A DNA stretch of 64,000 nucleotides from Bemisia tabaci (Eukaryota; Arthropoda; Insecta; Hemiptera; Aleyrodidae). A model generated the notes under the pieces. That model was not told the origin of the DNA and made no database searches. It saw only the letters and a list, made by a program, of their open reading frames with translations. The stretch lies in NCBI RefSeq assembly GCF_918797505.1, contig NC_092800.1, positions 36,446,263 through 36,510,262 on the forward strand, read 5' to 3'. Both the position numbers and the translations under genes were made by a program. Positions 33,605 through 44,137 of this stretch are shown here, piece by piece; position 1 is the first letter of the stretch, and every line of letters begins with the position of its first letter.

Positions 33605-33725
33605 CGTCGCTCCTCTGACATAAGGGCGTATCTCGATTGTCACGTGAGCCCTGTTTTACAGATAAATCCATGCCTTCTGGGGTTCATCCAAAATAGAGAT
33701 ACACCCTTACGTCAGAGGAGCCGAC
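33605..33725. repeat. Short fold-back, about 120 bp
   Basis: CGCTCCTCTGACATAAGGGC then GTATCTC faces GAGATACACCCTTACGTCAG then AGGAGC. Similar arms occur at 11.34-11.45 kb. Confidence 0.65.
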
Positions 33726-34217
33726 CTCAGGGATTTGTGACCGCCCTGCAACAAGGAGATCTACTTAGCAGTATTATAGTTGCATCAAAGCGTCAACTTC
33801 AACGTGCCGTCCAATGTCCATCGAATCACATCTAGAATCAACCTTGTTACATTTTCGTCCTTTCTAAGTCATCTTATTTTAATCACAAGAACAAAGTTGC
33901 GCGGTCATTTTTAGGCCGAACCGTGTATTTTCTCAGTTTGTTGAGGCAACATTCAGATGAATACGTGACACAGTTTTAATCTTCCTGTAGATATGATCCA
34001 TTTTCCCAAAACGCCGCTCAAAGAAACTGCGCCAAAAGAAGCGCAAGTCACCGCAATTTTCTTGTCCTCGAAGCGAAGCTGATTCCATTTACTGTGTAAA
34101 TCCGTAGAATGTCGAAGTCCTTATGCTAAATGCCTCATTGAAACATAGATTCAATGATCCTGCATTCAACGTGGTCAGAATTCCGTATTAGCCATAGCAG
34201 TATAACTCTAATTGGGA
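33726..34217. other. No gene seen
   Basis: No frame or repeat of note. Confidence 0.5.
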
Positions 34218-35145
34218 AATCCATAAAGGAAGGATTAAAACTATATATGGATCGCATTCAGCAAAAAGGAGCCAGCGCAATTACAGTGTTGTAAAAATGT
34301 TGCTTCTTCATGACCTTCTAAAGAATCTCCCTGAGTAGCAAATAGTTTAGGCTTCCCACCAACAAAATGCCAATTTTAAAGGAAAACAATTCTTTACTTT
34401 CTGTACATATTTTAAGTATTTTTAAAAGAAAAGAATAAGTTGCACAATTTTGAAAACACTGTAATCACGCTGCGCTGGTTCCTTTTTGCTAAATGTGATC
34501 CATATTCAAGTAAAAATGCCAAATTATTGGCTAAAGAGTCCTTCAGTGTGGCTGCATTGGTGCATCGTGTTTTTATCACTTATAGGGGCTTAATTCTCAA
34601 GCTTTTCCTTTAGAGAGGTATAACTGGATCGCTTCAAGCAAAAAGGAACCAGCGCAATTACGGTGTTGTAAAAATGACGATTCTTCATGAATAGCAACTA
34701 TTTTTATGCTTCCTACTAAAAAATTGTTAATTAAAAATTCCCAAAGAAAGGACTAAAACTACATGAATCGCATTCAGCAAAAAGGCACCAGCTCGATTAC
34801 AGTGTTGTAAAAATGTTGCCTCTTCATGACTATCTAAAGAATCTCCCAGAGTAGCAAATAGTTTAGGCTTCCCACCAACAAATTGTCAATTATAGAGGAA
34901 AATAATTGTTTACATTTTAATACTGTACATATTTTAAGTATTTTTCAAAGAAAAGAAAGAAGTTGCACGATTTTGAAAACACTGTAATCGCGCTGGTTCC
35001 TTTTAGCTAAATGCGGTCCATATTCAAGTAAAAATACCGAATTATTGGCTAGTGCGCCTTTCAGTACGGCTGCATTGGAACATGTTTTTATTGCTTATTT
35101 GGGGCTTAATTTTCAAGCTTTCCTCTTAGAGAGCTATAACTATAA
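34218..35145. repeat. Two-unit tandem duplication (about 520 bp) of E2-like elements plus flank
   Basis: Unit 1 (34218-34740) and unit 2 (34741-35145) share the lead-in, an E2-like element and a trailing flank (TATTCAAGTAAAAAT, GAATTATTGGCTA, GGGGCTTAATTTTCAAGCTT). E2-like elements lie at 34248-34502 and 34764-35020. A third left end at 34625 is incomplete. Confidence 0.8.
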
Positions 35146-35658
35146 ACTAGCTGATTCACCATAACAAACTCCCCAGCAACGGATCCAACCTCCAAAATTA
35201 GCTTGCGGTTCTGTCTCGGTCGGGCAGCCCTCGGGACCCGTATCCCGGTTAAACCGAGCTGGAAACAGGGGGCAGGGATGACGAGAGCGCCGTGCGAATC
35301 AGCGAGACGAAAGGACCAAAGACCCTGCAAAACGTCTTAATCCCTCGCGACAGTGTTGCGGTGCCACGTAAGACGGCCCCGTTGGGTTTGGGGAGGGTTT
35401 CGGGCACCGCAGTGGTTAGCAGCCCTATCTGACGGCCTCGTCGTGCAAATAAAGCGGGCGTCTAGCGTCTTAATTACCAAATGGATTTCCTTGCCCCGGC
35501 TTACCCCTGTATTATAAAGATCTTCGAATGTTGCCAATTCGGGGATTTCGGCTGACTAACTCAAGGTTATCATACAAAAAAATGGCAAAGGGTTTGCCCA
35601 CTGGCTGCTATGCGGTCAAACCCTCAGGCAGAGACCGCCTTGCACCCTCGAATAGCCT
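35146..35658. other. No gene seen; GC-richer island
   Basis: GC-richer than its surroundings, with overlapping frames at 35106-35330 and 35337-35537 (-) that I cannot assign. Confidence 0.4.
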
Positions 35659-35870
35659 CACCGAAAAAAATGGTATGCTGTTTTGGCACCTAGGATGTCA
35701 AAAATGTGTCAGGTCATCCTAAGATGCTACCTTGATTGCCCCACGCAGTGAATTGCATTCGTAGGATGCTAAGTTAACTTGCGAGGGACAGTAAAGGCAG
35801 CCTTTTGGGATTACAGCAAACATTTCGACATCCTAGGTGCCGACCAGCCATACTATTCTTTTTCAGTGGC
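35659..35870. mobile_element. Fold-back element, 212 bp, CACCGAAAA/TTTTCAGTG ends
   Basis: CACCGAAAAAAATGGTATGC and CACCTAGGATGTC at the left face GACATCCTAGGTG and TACTATTCTTTTTCAGTG at the right. The terminal bases resemble MITE-A and MITE-B but the interior differs. Confidence 0.75.
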
Positions 35871-36550
35871 TCATACTGGGTTCATTATTCAGAGACACCA
35901 CATTTCAGAGACTCTGCACTGCTATATTCCCTACATGGTTCAAAAAGACGAATTTTAGCGAATGGAGTTGGTTTAAGTTTTCAACTTACTGCCAAAAGCT
36001 TGAAGCTCGAAGCGGTTGCTTCGAAAAGCTTTGGTCAAAGTTTGTTAATAGAATGTTAGCTTTTTTAAAGAAAATTTTACATTATTTCTAGCACTCGGCT
36101 ACACTCCTAATACCATTACTGCCTAACTCCGTTACAACAAAACGAGATTTCCTCTGGGCGACGGTGCGCTTGCGACATTTGGATTTTATGCTGGCAGCAA
36201 TGATGACCGCATCCAAATTTCTCGACTCACCTCCCGAGATGGGTTGAAAAGTGGATGGATGCAAACGTTGGCCAAAATCCATCAAGCAACTGAATTTAGT
36301 TCTTGACAGCATCGGAGTGTTTTTCTCATTCGGGTTGCAACCCTGCCGATCTGGTTGAAAAAGTCGACCAAATCCACTCGCCAAAATTCGCCTAAAGATA
36401 CTTTTGGCAGTCGTCGCTCGGATTTGCCTGATAAACGACTCATGACCAAAACGGTTAGCAATTGTTTTTGCAATCTGAGCCTTGTGTGCAAAAACTCGGG
36501 TGGCAGTGTGCTCAATCCTTCATGCATCAATCATAGTTAGGCGAATTATG
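35871..36550. other. No gene seen
   Basis: Several short overlapping frames on both strands, none with a domain. Confidence 0.4.
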
Positions 36551-37626
36551 TGATCTTTTGCTCAATAAGTTGCTCATCAGTCATCAAACATCAACAAGAA
36601 AAAAACAAGCAGTTCCAACGCCCAAGCGTTGGAGGGCGCTTCTTTGACAAAGCATATTACTACCAACTTATGTACCCGAAGACTGATGAAGACGGAATTT
36701 AAAGTGGGATTCTTTAACCGCAAAACCCTTTAAAACTTCAGAGCGACCGCGAAGATCTGAAACTTTCCACAAGCACTTTGCGATGAATTTAAGTTGGTGG
36801 TGAATGAAAACATAAAGGATGGACTGTAAATCAGACGACGGGAAAGAGCGGCGGAACCTCTAAAGCTGGTGCGTCAACGCGATCTAGCGGACAGCGGCGT
36901 CGCGACGCCGCGAGGTAGGGCGCGCAGGTCGCGGGGGAGCGGGGCCGCGTGAAGAGGAGTTCAGCAGTGGGGTGGGGAAGCGCGGGTCGCGGTGAAGAGA
37001 GGGACCGGCCGGCCGGCGGTGACATCGGCCATGGATGAAAATATAGGCAGCGCTAATGTCTCCGCTAACTGGAGTTGGGGGTCCTTATTCATTCTCTTGG
37101 TCCATGACATAACCTTAAACCTTCCGTTCAATGCCGCAAACAGCTGACGTGTCGATGCTGCGCCAAGAAAATGAACCAATCACAAAGTAGCACAGTAATA
37201 CGTCACTAAAATGAAGAGATCACGTGACTGTTCGTAATATTTTCAAATCGATCTGAAAGTACTGCCTCGGATATAAGTATTTAAAGCATAAGGAGGCCCT
37301 AAAATACTTTAACCAGGTAATACGTCCGTGCGAGATTGTTATGCTTAAAAGCAAAACATTTCACGAAAACTTTTACGAATACCAGATGCAGAAAAAAATC
37401 CAATTTTCCCGGGTGTACCAGAATGGCGTCATTACCCATAAGGCAAAAGGGCATGTAGTATAGTACATGTTACATCGGGAGAGTCGAACGGTTGGAAAGG
37501 GCGCATCTGGTACCCAGAAGCGCCCAATAGCATTGACCATCGAATTTCACTTTTAACATCGCGAGGTAAATTTTACGTGATTTTTTGCTCAATAACTTGC
37601 TCATCAACCTTCATTAAGAAAAAAAG
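36551..37626. repeat. Inverted partner of 12.9-13.8 kb with flanking direct repeats
   Basis: The homologous core is 36598-37530. It starts with AAACAAGCAGTTCCAACGCC and a hairpin, and it carries about 65 extra bases near 37020-37085 that the 12.9-kb copy lacks. About 50-bp diverged direct repeats (TTTTGCTCAATAA, TTGCTCATCA) flank it at 36551-36600 and 37580-37626. Confidence 0.82.
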
Positions 37627-38151
37627 CGATGACCACAGAATTTCACTGTTTGCCGTACTCCCTAACATTGCTTAGATTATTGTTATCGCGGGGTCTTAAA
37701 AACATATTGTCTCTGTTCGAATCCCTTTTTATACAGCTTATGAGCAAAACCGACTGTACTTTTCCGAGCTTTTTTTTTTCTTTTTCAATTTTTCCTGTGT
37801 CGAACTTCGATCGAGAAAGTATCGCCACGGATGCCGACGATGTTTTGCTACTTTTTCGAAACAGTGACCTAGATCAGCTCTAAACATCGTGGAGCAGGAA
37901 CTCAAAGATCGGAAAACACCGTGGCCGGGGTACAAAGTACGCGAGGTGGAGAGTGAAACGAGGGAGGAGGGGGGGGGCGACGCGGGAGTGAGTCAGAGAC
38001 AAATGTAAGTGGAGACGATATCGACCTCATTTACTTGAAAGCTCCGCAGACGACAACTTTATTTCGATAATTTTTCTCCCCGCGTGACACTTATTTCAGT
38101 GTCATTCGTGGAGCACACTCTTCTTCGTGCGCTCTTGTCCATCGATTGAAA
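37627..38151. other. No gene seen
   Basis: Overlapping frames on both strands at 37629-37935; low complexity, no domain. Confidence 0.45.
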
Positions 38152-38405
38152 TACTGCCGCGCTAAGGAAGAACGCCGTATGAGCCTTCAGACGTTGCCAC
38201 ATATCCTTCGGCAAAAGGCGTATTTCCTGGGAAAATTATGAATATCTTTCTTCAAAATCTTTGGACAATTTTGTTCGCAATTTAATCTAAATTATCTGAA
38301 AATATCAAGGAAAAGTATGCGTAACTTTGCTCAAAAATACATGTTATATCCGAGGACGTTTGGCAACTCTTGAGTGTTCATACGGCGTTTTTCCTTGGAA
38401 CGGCA
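38152..38405. mobile_element. MITE-C copy
   Basis: ACTGCCGCGCTAAGGAAGAA to ACGGCGTTTTTCCTTGGAAC then GGCAG. Confidence 0.87.
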
Positions 38406-38550
38406 GAACAGTACCGCGCCGAAATAGTCGCGCGAGAAATATCGCACGTGGAACCTGAAAGCATGGCATTGGATTCTGTGACAGCTAATAAAACTGTCCA
38501 CAAGAAAAAAGACCTTAGCCCACGCGAATTTAGAGCCCAAAGGGACCTTA

Positions 38551-38810
38551 GCGGGCTGATTATTGAAATTGATAGACAAAGCGGTCAAACGACAAGCGAT
38601 CCTAGTGGTGGAAGCGGTTGGTTGGAATGTACATAGGAGGTAAATGATATACTAACTAACGGCAATCCATGAAGGATCTAATCGTTAGTCCATCATGTTC
38701 CTCTTTAGTCTACATATAGCAACCGCCCGTTTCAACTCATAAGATCGCTCCATTTCCCCCTTGTCTTTTTTGACTGTAGCTTATTCGATTGCTTTCAACA
38801 ATCAGCTTGC
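38551..38810. mobile_element. Repeat G copy 1
   Basis: 260-bp element from GCGGGCTGATTATTGAAATT to TTTCAACAATCAGCTTGC, with arms of about 30 bp. The interior contains ACTAACTAACGGCAATCCAT and TCGTTAGTCCATCATG, partly mirrored. Copies at 42146-42417 and 57010-57240. Confidence 0.82.
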
Positions 38811-39804
38811 TGCTGGATGTGGTTTGTTCTCTAAAAGAGAAACAGCCACTTAAGTACACTCATCATGAGTAAATTTGCTCAAAAATCACGTTGAGAACAT
38901 TAAAAATGTCTAAAATCCACTATTTGACGCACATCAAGCGTTGTTCGTTGCGCGGTTCCTCAAATTCACGCGTCCAGGGCGGTTTTTCTTGGTCGCTGGC
39001 AATCAGGTTTGCCCAGAGAAAAAAGAAAGACGTAGGTATGTAAAAAAAACAAGTGAGGAACTTCTTCGACTGTTGTACAAGTTTCTTACGTACGATTTCA
39101 ACTGGACCACATTTTATAATTAGGAACTACAATTTCAGGTTAATCCATGAAAGTACCTATCTGCATACCGAAACTTATAGCACACATGCCGTTTCTGAGC
39201 CAGAAATTGTAGTTCCGAATGGCAAAATGCATTTCAATTGATTCGCAGCATTAGTTGGTACTTATTATGAGCAACGAATCATTGGGTTTAATAGTTCTAA
39301 CATTAAAATCACAGTTTAAAATTAACTTTCAGTTTGAGTCTAGTCTGTTTTGAAACCTTTTGATTTCCGTGGAGAAAAATGATGATGCACGGATTCTTTT
39401 TTTCGACGTTGTTTATTGGGCGTAACCTTAAACCTGAGCGTCATTAAAGTTCTACGAGGGCGGGGGCTGAGGTCAAGGCCGTTCCATTAATACAACAACG
39501 AAGTCAATAGTCGAAATTAGAAACAACAATTGTCTTCGTTTCATTGTTGGTAACTCTGGTGTCGGTTGCTGTCCGGAGTTGGCAGGTCCACCTTGATCTC
39601 TCCGCTTGATGCAGTGATTTAGTTCAATTTCAGCGAAATTTTGCAACATCGGCTCGGGTATCCCTTTGTCCCCATTGTTCCCGCTTCCGCGCCTCGGAGA
39701 AAGTGACTCCAAGTTTCCATCTCGGCGGCTCGGGATCGGAAGTGAGTAAAGTTGCCGTTTTGGGCCACATCCTCTTGAAATTTAAGTTATTCGGGTAAGA
39801 CTCT
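38811..39804. other. No gene seen; decayed inverted-repeat words
   Basis: AAAAATCACGTTGAGAAC and GTCTAAAATCCACTATTTG near 38875-38930 resemble arms of the 26.7/54.2-kb elements. Frames at 38941-39241 and 39473-39712 have no domain. Confidence 0.45.
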
Positions 39805-39920
39805 GCCATGGTAAGGAAGAAAAGCCATAGTATGAGCCCTCGTGTGTTAAAATATTTTTCCTTTCAATAAATTACGAATTTCAAAAAAAAAGAAAAAAAA
39901 AAAAAAAAAAAAAAAAAATG
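39805..39920. mobile_element. MITE-C left fragment ending in a poly(A) run
   Basis: CTCTGCCATGGTAAGGAAGA plus about 70 bases of the left arm, then a run of more than 25 A residues (39888-39918). Confidence 0.7.
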
Positions 39921-39930
39921 ATGAATATTT

Positions 39931-40386
39931 CGTCGCCTCCGGCCAAAGTATCACAAGCGCCATGCGACGTTTCAAAATATCCGCTGTCATTTGATTTTCT
40001 TACAGTGAAATTGTTCGACGGAGCTGTCCGAAAATTTCACTGCTTTTCTTAGTACTGCCGATAAAAACTTGACACGCGCACTGGCGCCTACAAACCTAAC
40101 TGGGATACTTCACGCATTGCACTGGCGCCTACAAACCTAACTGGGATACTTCACGCATTGCGCAATGCGTGAAGTATCCCTGTTAGGTTTGTAGGCGCCA
40201 GTGCGCTTTCCGCTGTCGTTTGGTTTCTTTACAGAGAAATTGTTTAACGGAGCTGTCCTAAAACATCACTGAATTTTCTTTGTATTGCCAATGAAATTCC
40301 GTGAAATTTTCAAAAAGATTGAACCGGCAATTTCTCGATAAAAGAATAGAATGGCAGTGGAAACTTTGACACGTCGCATTTAGCGC
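39931..40386. mobile_element. MITE-D copy 5 carrying an inserted repeat F palindrome
   Basis: The left part (CGTCGCCTCCGGCCAAAGTA) runs to about 40067. A palindrome with a duplicated left arm follows (40068-40207). MITE-D sequence then resumes from TTCCGCTGTCGTTTG to CACGTCGCATTTAGCG. The resumed part overlaps the first, so this is either a second MITE-D or a local duplication. Confidence 0.8.
40068..40207. repeat. Repeat F palindrome, fourth copy, left arm duplicated
   Basis: The left arm occurs twice in a row (CACTGGCGCCTACAAACC at about 40079 and 40120) before the centre and a single right arm. This looks like slippage or unequal repair at a hairpin. Confidence 0.9.
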
Positions 40387-40542
40387 GTCAGACTATTCTC
40401 ATATGAAGAAAATGGACAACTTTTCGTGATGTATCTAGGAGGAGACTTTAACCAGAGTATCGAAATTTACTTAATAAAAAGAAAAATAACTTATAATTTG
40501 GTTCTATTTATATGTTACATTGAGAACTTTACTCAGATGAAT

Positions 40543-40681
40543 TGGACTGCATTTTGCAATTTGGAACTATAAATTTTGACCCGGTTTAAAAACAACGTAC
40601 GTGCCATTCGTTTCCCTATGCACATACGTGTTTTTTCAGATGAGACAGAATTTAGAGCTCCAAATTGCAAAATGCAGTCCA
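40543..40681. mobile_element. E1 element copy 1
   Basis: 139 bp from TGGACTGCATTTTGCAATTT to AAATTGCAAAATGCAGTCCA. Nearly all of the element is mirrored (GGAACTATAAATT against the right-arm version). Same length as the copies at 52455 and 62213. Confidence 0.92.
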
Positions 40682-40983
40682 ATTATTACGACGTTCTTAC
40701 ATACTTTTAAAGCCAATCGTGTTATGTATACGAGAAAACTCATCTCGGATATGGTAAGGCTGGCAACAAGTGCGGCGGACGATAAAAGCCAACACTTGGC
40801 AATAATCCCCCCCCCCCCCCCCGCTCATCAAAAACCAAAACAAAGAGCCGCAAAATTTGGGTCCTAAAGCCTCCATGAGCAAGTGGAGATGTCCACACTA
40901 TCCCTATAAAGGTAAGTTTTCTACGTATGGATTCTGCTACGATATTCTTTGTTGTAACGAATAATTTTTCTTCGGTATTAAAT
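40682..40983. other. No gene seen; C-run at 40808-40822
   Basis: A run of about 15 C residues gives a proline-rich frame that is not a gene. Confidence 0.5.
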
Positions 40984-41550
40984 GGACTGCGTTAGGCAGA
41001 AAGGAACCAAGCTACATCAGCTATTGCCAACTTTAATCAGACCATTTAATATTTTACAAGAAAACGGTTGTGCAGATTTTTGTGCAAATTTTAGTGAATT
41101 CTCGGACTGATACAACGAAAATCCCTTAAAATTTTATGGGAATCCGCATGATACCAGGGAGTCTACTGAAACAGGCTGGTAATTCAGAAAAACCAGTACT
41201 TTTACAGTACTTTTTCAGTACATTTCCATGAAATTCAGTACCTCGATAACAGAAAAATTCAGTACTTTTTCAGTACCTCCATCTGACAAAATTCCAAAAA
41301 TTTTAATTTCTCGCTCAAATTCCGCCAAAAATGACAAAAAAATGAAAAAAATTCCGAACCCTTCTTGCGGATTTTCCGCACTTTTTCGGTACTTTCGCAC
41401 CGCCCTTGAAAAATCAGTACTATTTCTTGACTTTCCGAGAATCCTGGACTTGTAGACACCCTACATAAACGTTCCCTTGTAAAAAATTAAATTGCCCATA
41501 GTTTGGCAATAGCTGATGTGGCTTGGTTCCTTTCTCCTGAACGCGGTCCA
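40984..41550. mobile_element. E3 element copy 2 with a nested hAT-like MITE
   Basis: TGGACTGCGTTAGGCAGAAA to CTGAACGCGGTCCA. Interrupted between AATCCGCATGATAC and CATAAACGTTCCC; the other E3 copies are continuous at that place. Confidence 0.85.
41155..41463. mobile_element. Short element with CAGGGAGTCTAC/GTAGACACCCTA ends
   Basis: About 309 bp, rich in TCAGTACTTTTTCAGTAC words. The ends resemble those of hAT-type MITEs. The flanks CATGATAC and CATAAACG are only weakly alike, so the target duplication is uncertain. The insertion itself is clear from uninterrupted E3 copies. Confidence 0.75.
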
Positions 41551-41938
41551 AATGAAAGTGAACCATGAAAGTGGTTTCGCAATTGGCGAATTCCTTATTT
41601 TGGCAGAGCGGCAGCACCGATGACTAATAAGTGGTGCTGAGCGGTTGTTGGTTGGCAAGGAGGCGCGGAAAATGTCAAGCGGCATGGCATTATAACCCGA
41701 CAATTCGGCGGCAAATAGAGGCGGGCGCCCGATATCGACATGGATACCTCTATTTGGATTGTGTTTCGCCCCGTAAACCTCCCCCCCCTACTACCCCCGT
41801 CCCCCGAGGTCCCTTTCGCCCCGCGAACATCGGGAACCTGCGTTTTGACAGCGAAAAATATCGTAATGCCCGCGTCGACACAAATTGGAACAGATGTAAA
41901 TGTGCCCTTGCGTCGATGCCAACCTTCGATTTCATATA
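41551..41938. other. No gene seen
   Basis: Several long overlapping frames occur on both strands between 41595 and 42085. They have no domain, and the frames run into the E4 element. Confidence 0.4.
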
Positions 41939-42062
41939 TGGACGTATTTCTGCCAAACGGAACCATGTGCTTTCAGGCATGAGCCCTGAGACCCGTAAGA
42001 ATATATACATAACAGGGCTCACGTCATAATGGACATAGTTCCGTTTGGCAGAAATACGTCCA
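41939..42062. mobile_element. E4 element, short 124-bp version, TA flanks
   Basis: TGGACGTATTTCTGCCAAAC then GGAAC, mirrored exactly at the right end. TA lies outside both ends (CATATA and TATGCT). Confidence 0.9.
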
Positions 42063-42145
42063 TATGCTCTTAGAGGTGAAGTCATGGAAAGAATTCGTGA
42101 TTATATCGAATTGGATCCAAACAATAATAATGACAGCCTAACAGC

Positions 42146-42417
42146 GTGCCGATTATTGAAATTGATAGACAAAGCAATAGACAAAGAAAACGAAGCTGGT
42201 ATAGACGAACCTAATGGGTGGAAGTGGGTGGTTGCAATTGACAGAGGAGGTAGGTGATAGACAAACAAACGGCAACCCACGAGAGACCCTATTGTTAGTC
42301 CATAATATTCTTTCTTAGTCTATAGGAACCACCCACTTCAGCCAATAGGGTAGCTCCATACTCCTTATGTGTTCTTTGTCTATAGTTTTGTCTATCAACT
42401 TCAAAAGTCAGCCCACA
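42146..42417. mobile_element. Repeat G copy 2
   Basis: Contains GATTATTGAAATTGATAGAC and GGAGGTAGGTGATAGACAAA through TTTTGTCTATCAACTTCAAA. Collinear with the 38.55-kb copy. Confidence 0.8.
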
Positions 42418-42879
42418 GCGATGGTTAATAGATTAAGGTAGTTCAGGTTAGGTCATAGGACATTTCGTCAACGATTTTTTATCCTCGCCCCTGTTTTTTT
42501 CCAATAGTTTACGTAGGCGCGTTTTTTTTTCGAGAAATTTTGGTCCCCATACCGATTGAGACCCAAAGTTAGTTGGTCCAAATGTAAATACAAATGACAA
42601 TTGCTCACGAAGTTTTTGGTTAAAAAAGAATGAAGGTTCGCTTCCCTTTTTTCTTTTTTTTTTTGTTCGTTTGTTTGGTCCAACAGAGTAGAATATATTA
42701 ATGAGATTATTTGTAAAAATGGGTGAGCGCCAATTCCATGAGGGAAATTTCACTGCAACTCTCTACACCTCTTTGGTGCAACAGGACTTAATTGTCTTTA
42801 AAGCCATTTGCCTCAGCTAAAGGATCTTAGATTTTTTCTACGATAACTTCGTGACGGCACAGCTCGCCGCGGCGCTTCA
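42418..42879. other. No gene seen; left flank of the large transposon
   Basis: T/A-rich tracts. The last 15 bases (CGGCGCTTCAAGC) are repeat F sequence, the left remnant of the copy hit by the transposon. Confidence 0.5.
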
Positions 42880-42883
42880 AGCT

Positions 42884-43825
42884 GGGTCATTCCACGTCAA
42901 CTGTGCCAGGCTCGGAACCCGACCCCCTCCGATTTGGCTGAAAATTGGTATACGGGGTCTTTACATCATTATAAGAAACTAATTTGAAGGGTTTTCCCAT
43001 CCGACGCCCCGTTCGCGAGATATCGACCCCCAAAGATGGGGTGAATTTTAGCGATATTCAAAAACGCCCGTTTTAGCGATTCTCATTTTCTCGACTTCCC
43101 TCTCTTTAACTCTCCATAGCGAGACTCTGTATCAATCCATCATACTTTGAAAGAGTGTTTCTAGACCAGTTTTTCATGTAGATTCTGAGTATGCCATCGA
43201 AATTTAGCTATAAATTATTCTAATGGCCGTAATTTAGGGTTTTTTAAAATTTACGATTTTTTCGCCATTCAATGTTCAAACTCAATTATCTAAAAAACAG
43301 TCACTCCGATTTTCGATTTTTTTTTATACTTCAAGCTTAGGATATATACTTTTGGTTGATATACTTTTTTCGATAGTAATCGGACGGTTAAGGGCCTAAA
43401 AAAATTCAAATAGGCCAAAAAAGGTCAAAAATTGGTAAAAAAGGACGATTTTTCACATGTTAATCCACATATTTCGATAATGAACTCTTCAATTGTCGAT
43501 ATTTTTTCCCACTTTACCCTCTATCATGCATAAAATCAGACTGTCAACGCTTTCCATACATGCACCGATCGATTAACGGCCTGATGGAAACCGGAAACCG
43601 ACCGAAAATCCTCGAAATTGACGCAAAAAGACGATTTTTCACACCGTAACCTATGCATTCCATGGATTGTAACTGCAATTTCCAATTTTCTCTCTCTATT
43701 TCAATCTTAAGGTGTATACTTTCGAGTAATAAACCCTTACTAACGTGCATCGATGGGACACGGAACCATACGGAAATGAAAACCGGCCGGAAATGCTCAA
43801 AAATGACGGGCGAAGGCGATTTATT
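42884..43825. repeat. Left terminal inverted repeat, 942 bp
   Basis: Mirror image of 47590-48531 from the very end to GCGAAGGCGATTTATT. By eye the arms differ at only a few positions (for example GAGTATGCC against GAATATGCC). Frames inside it (43544-43870) recur in the right arm and are not genes. Confidence 0.95.
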
Positions 43826-44137
43826 ACACGGGAACCGATGCATCTCATGAATAGTCACTGAAATTTTCATTTTTTTTCTCTTTACTTCAAACTTATAGTG
43901 TAATATTCCTAGTACTTAACACTAATAAAAGTGCATTGATTTGTTACGGAGGTGAATGGAAATGGCAACCGGCCGGAAATGCTAAAAAAAGGCGGGATTT
44001 CCCACGGTAATCCGAGCATCTCATGAATAGTCACTGCGATTTCCACTTTTCTTTTCTGTTCTTCAAACTTAAGGTGTACTTTTAAAAAGCTTACATTACA
44101 AATTATCCAAACAACAAACTCGTCGAATCATCATGAG

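Noticed and set aside
41595..42085. Overlapping 110-130 aa frames on both strands
   Set aside because: Open in several frames at once, no domain, and they run into an E4 element; likely compositional.
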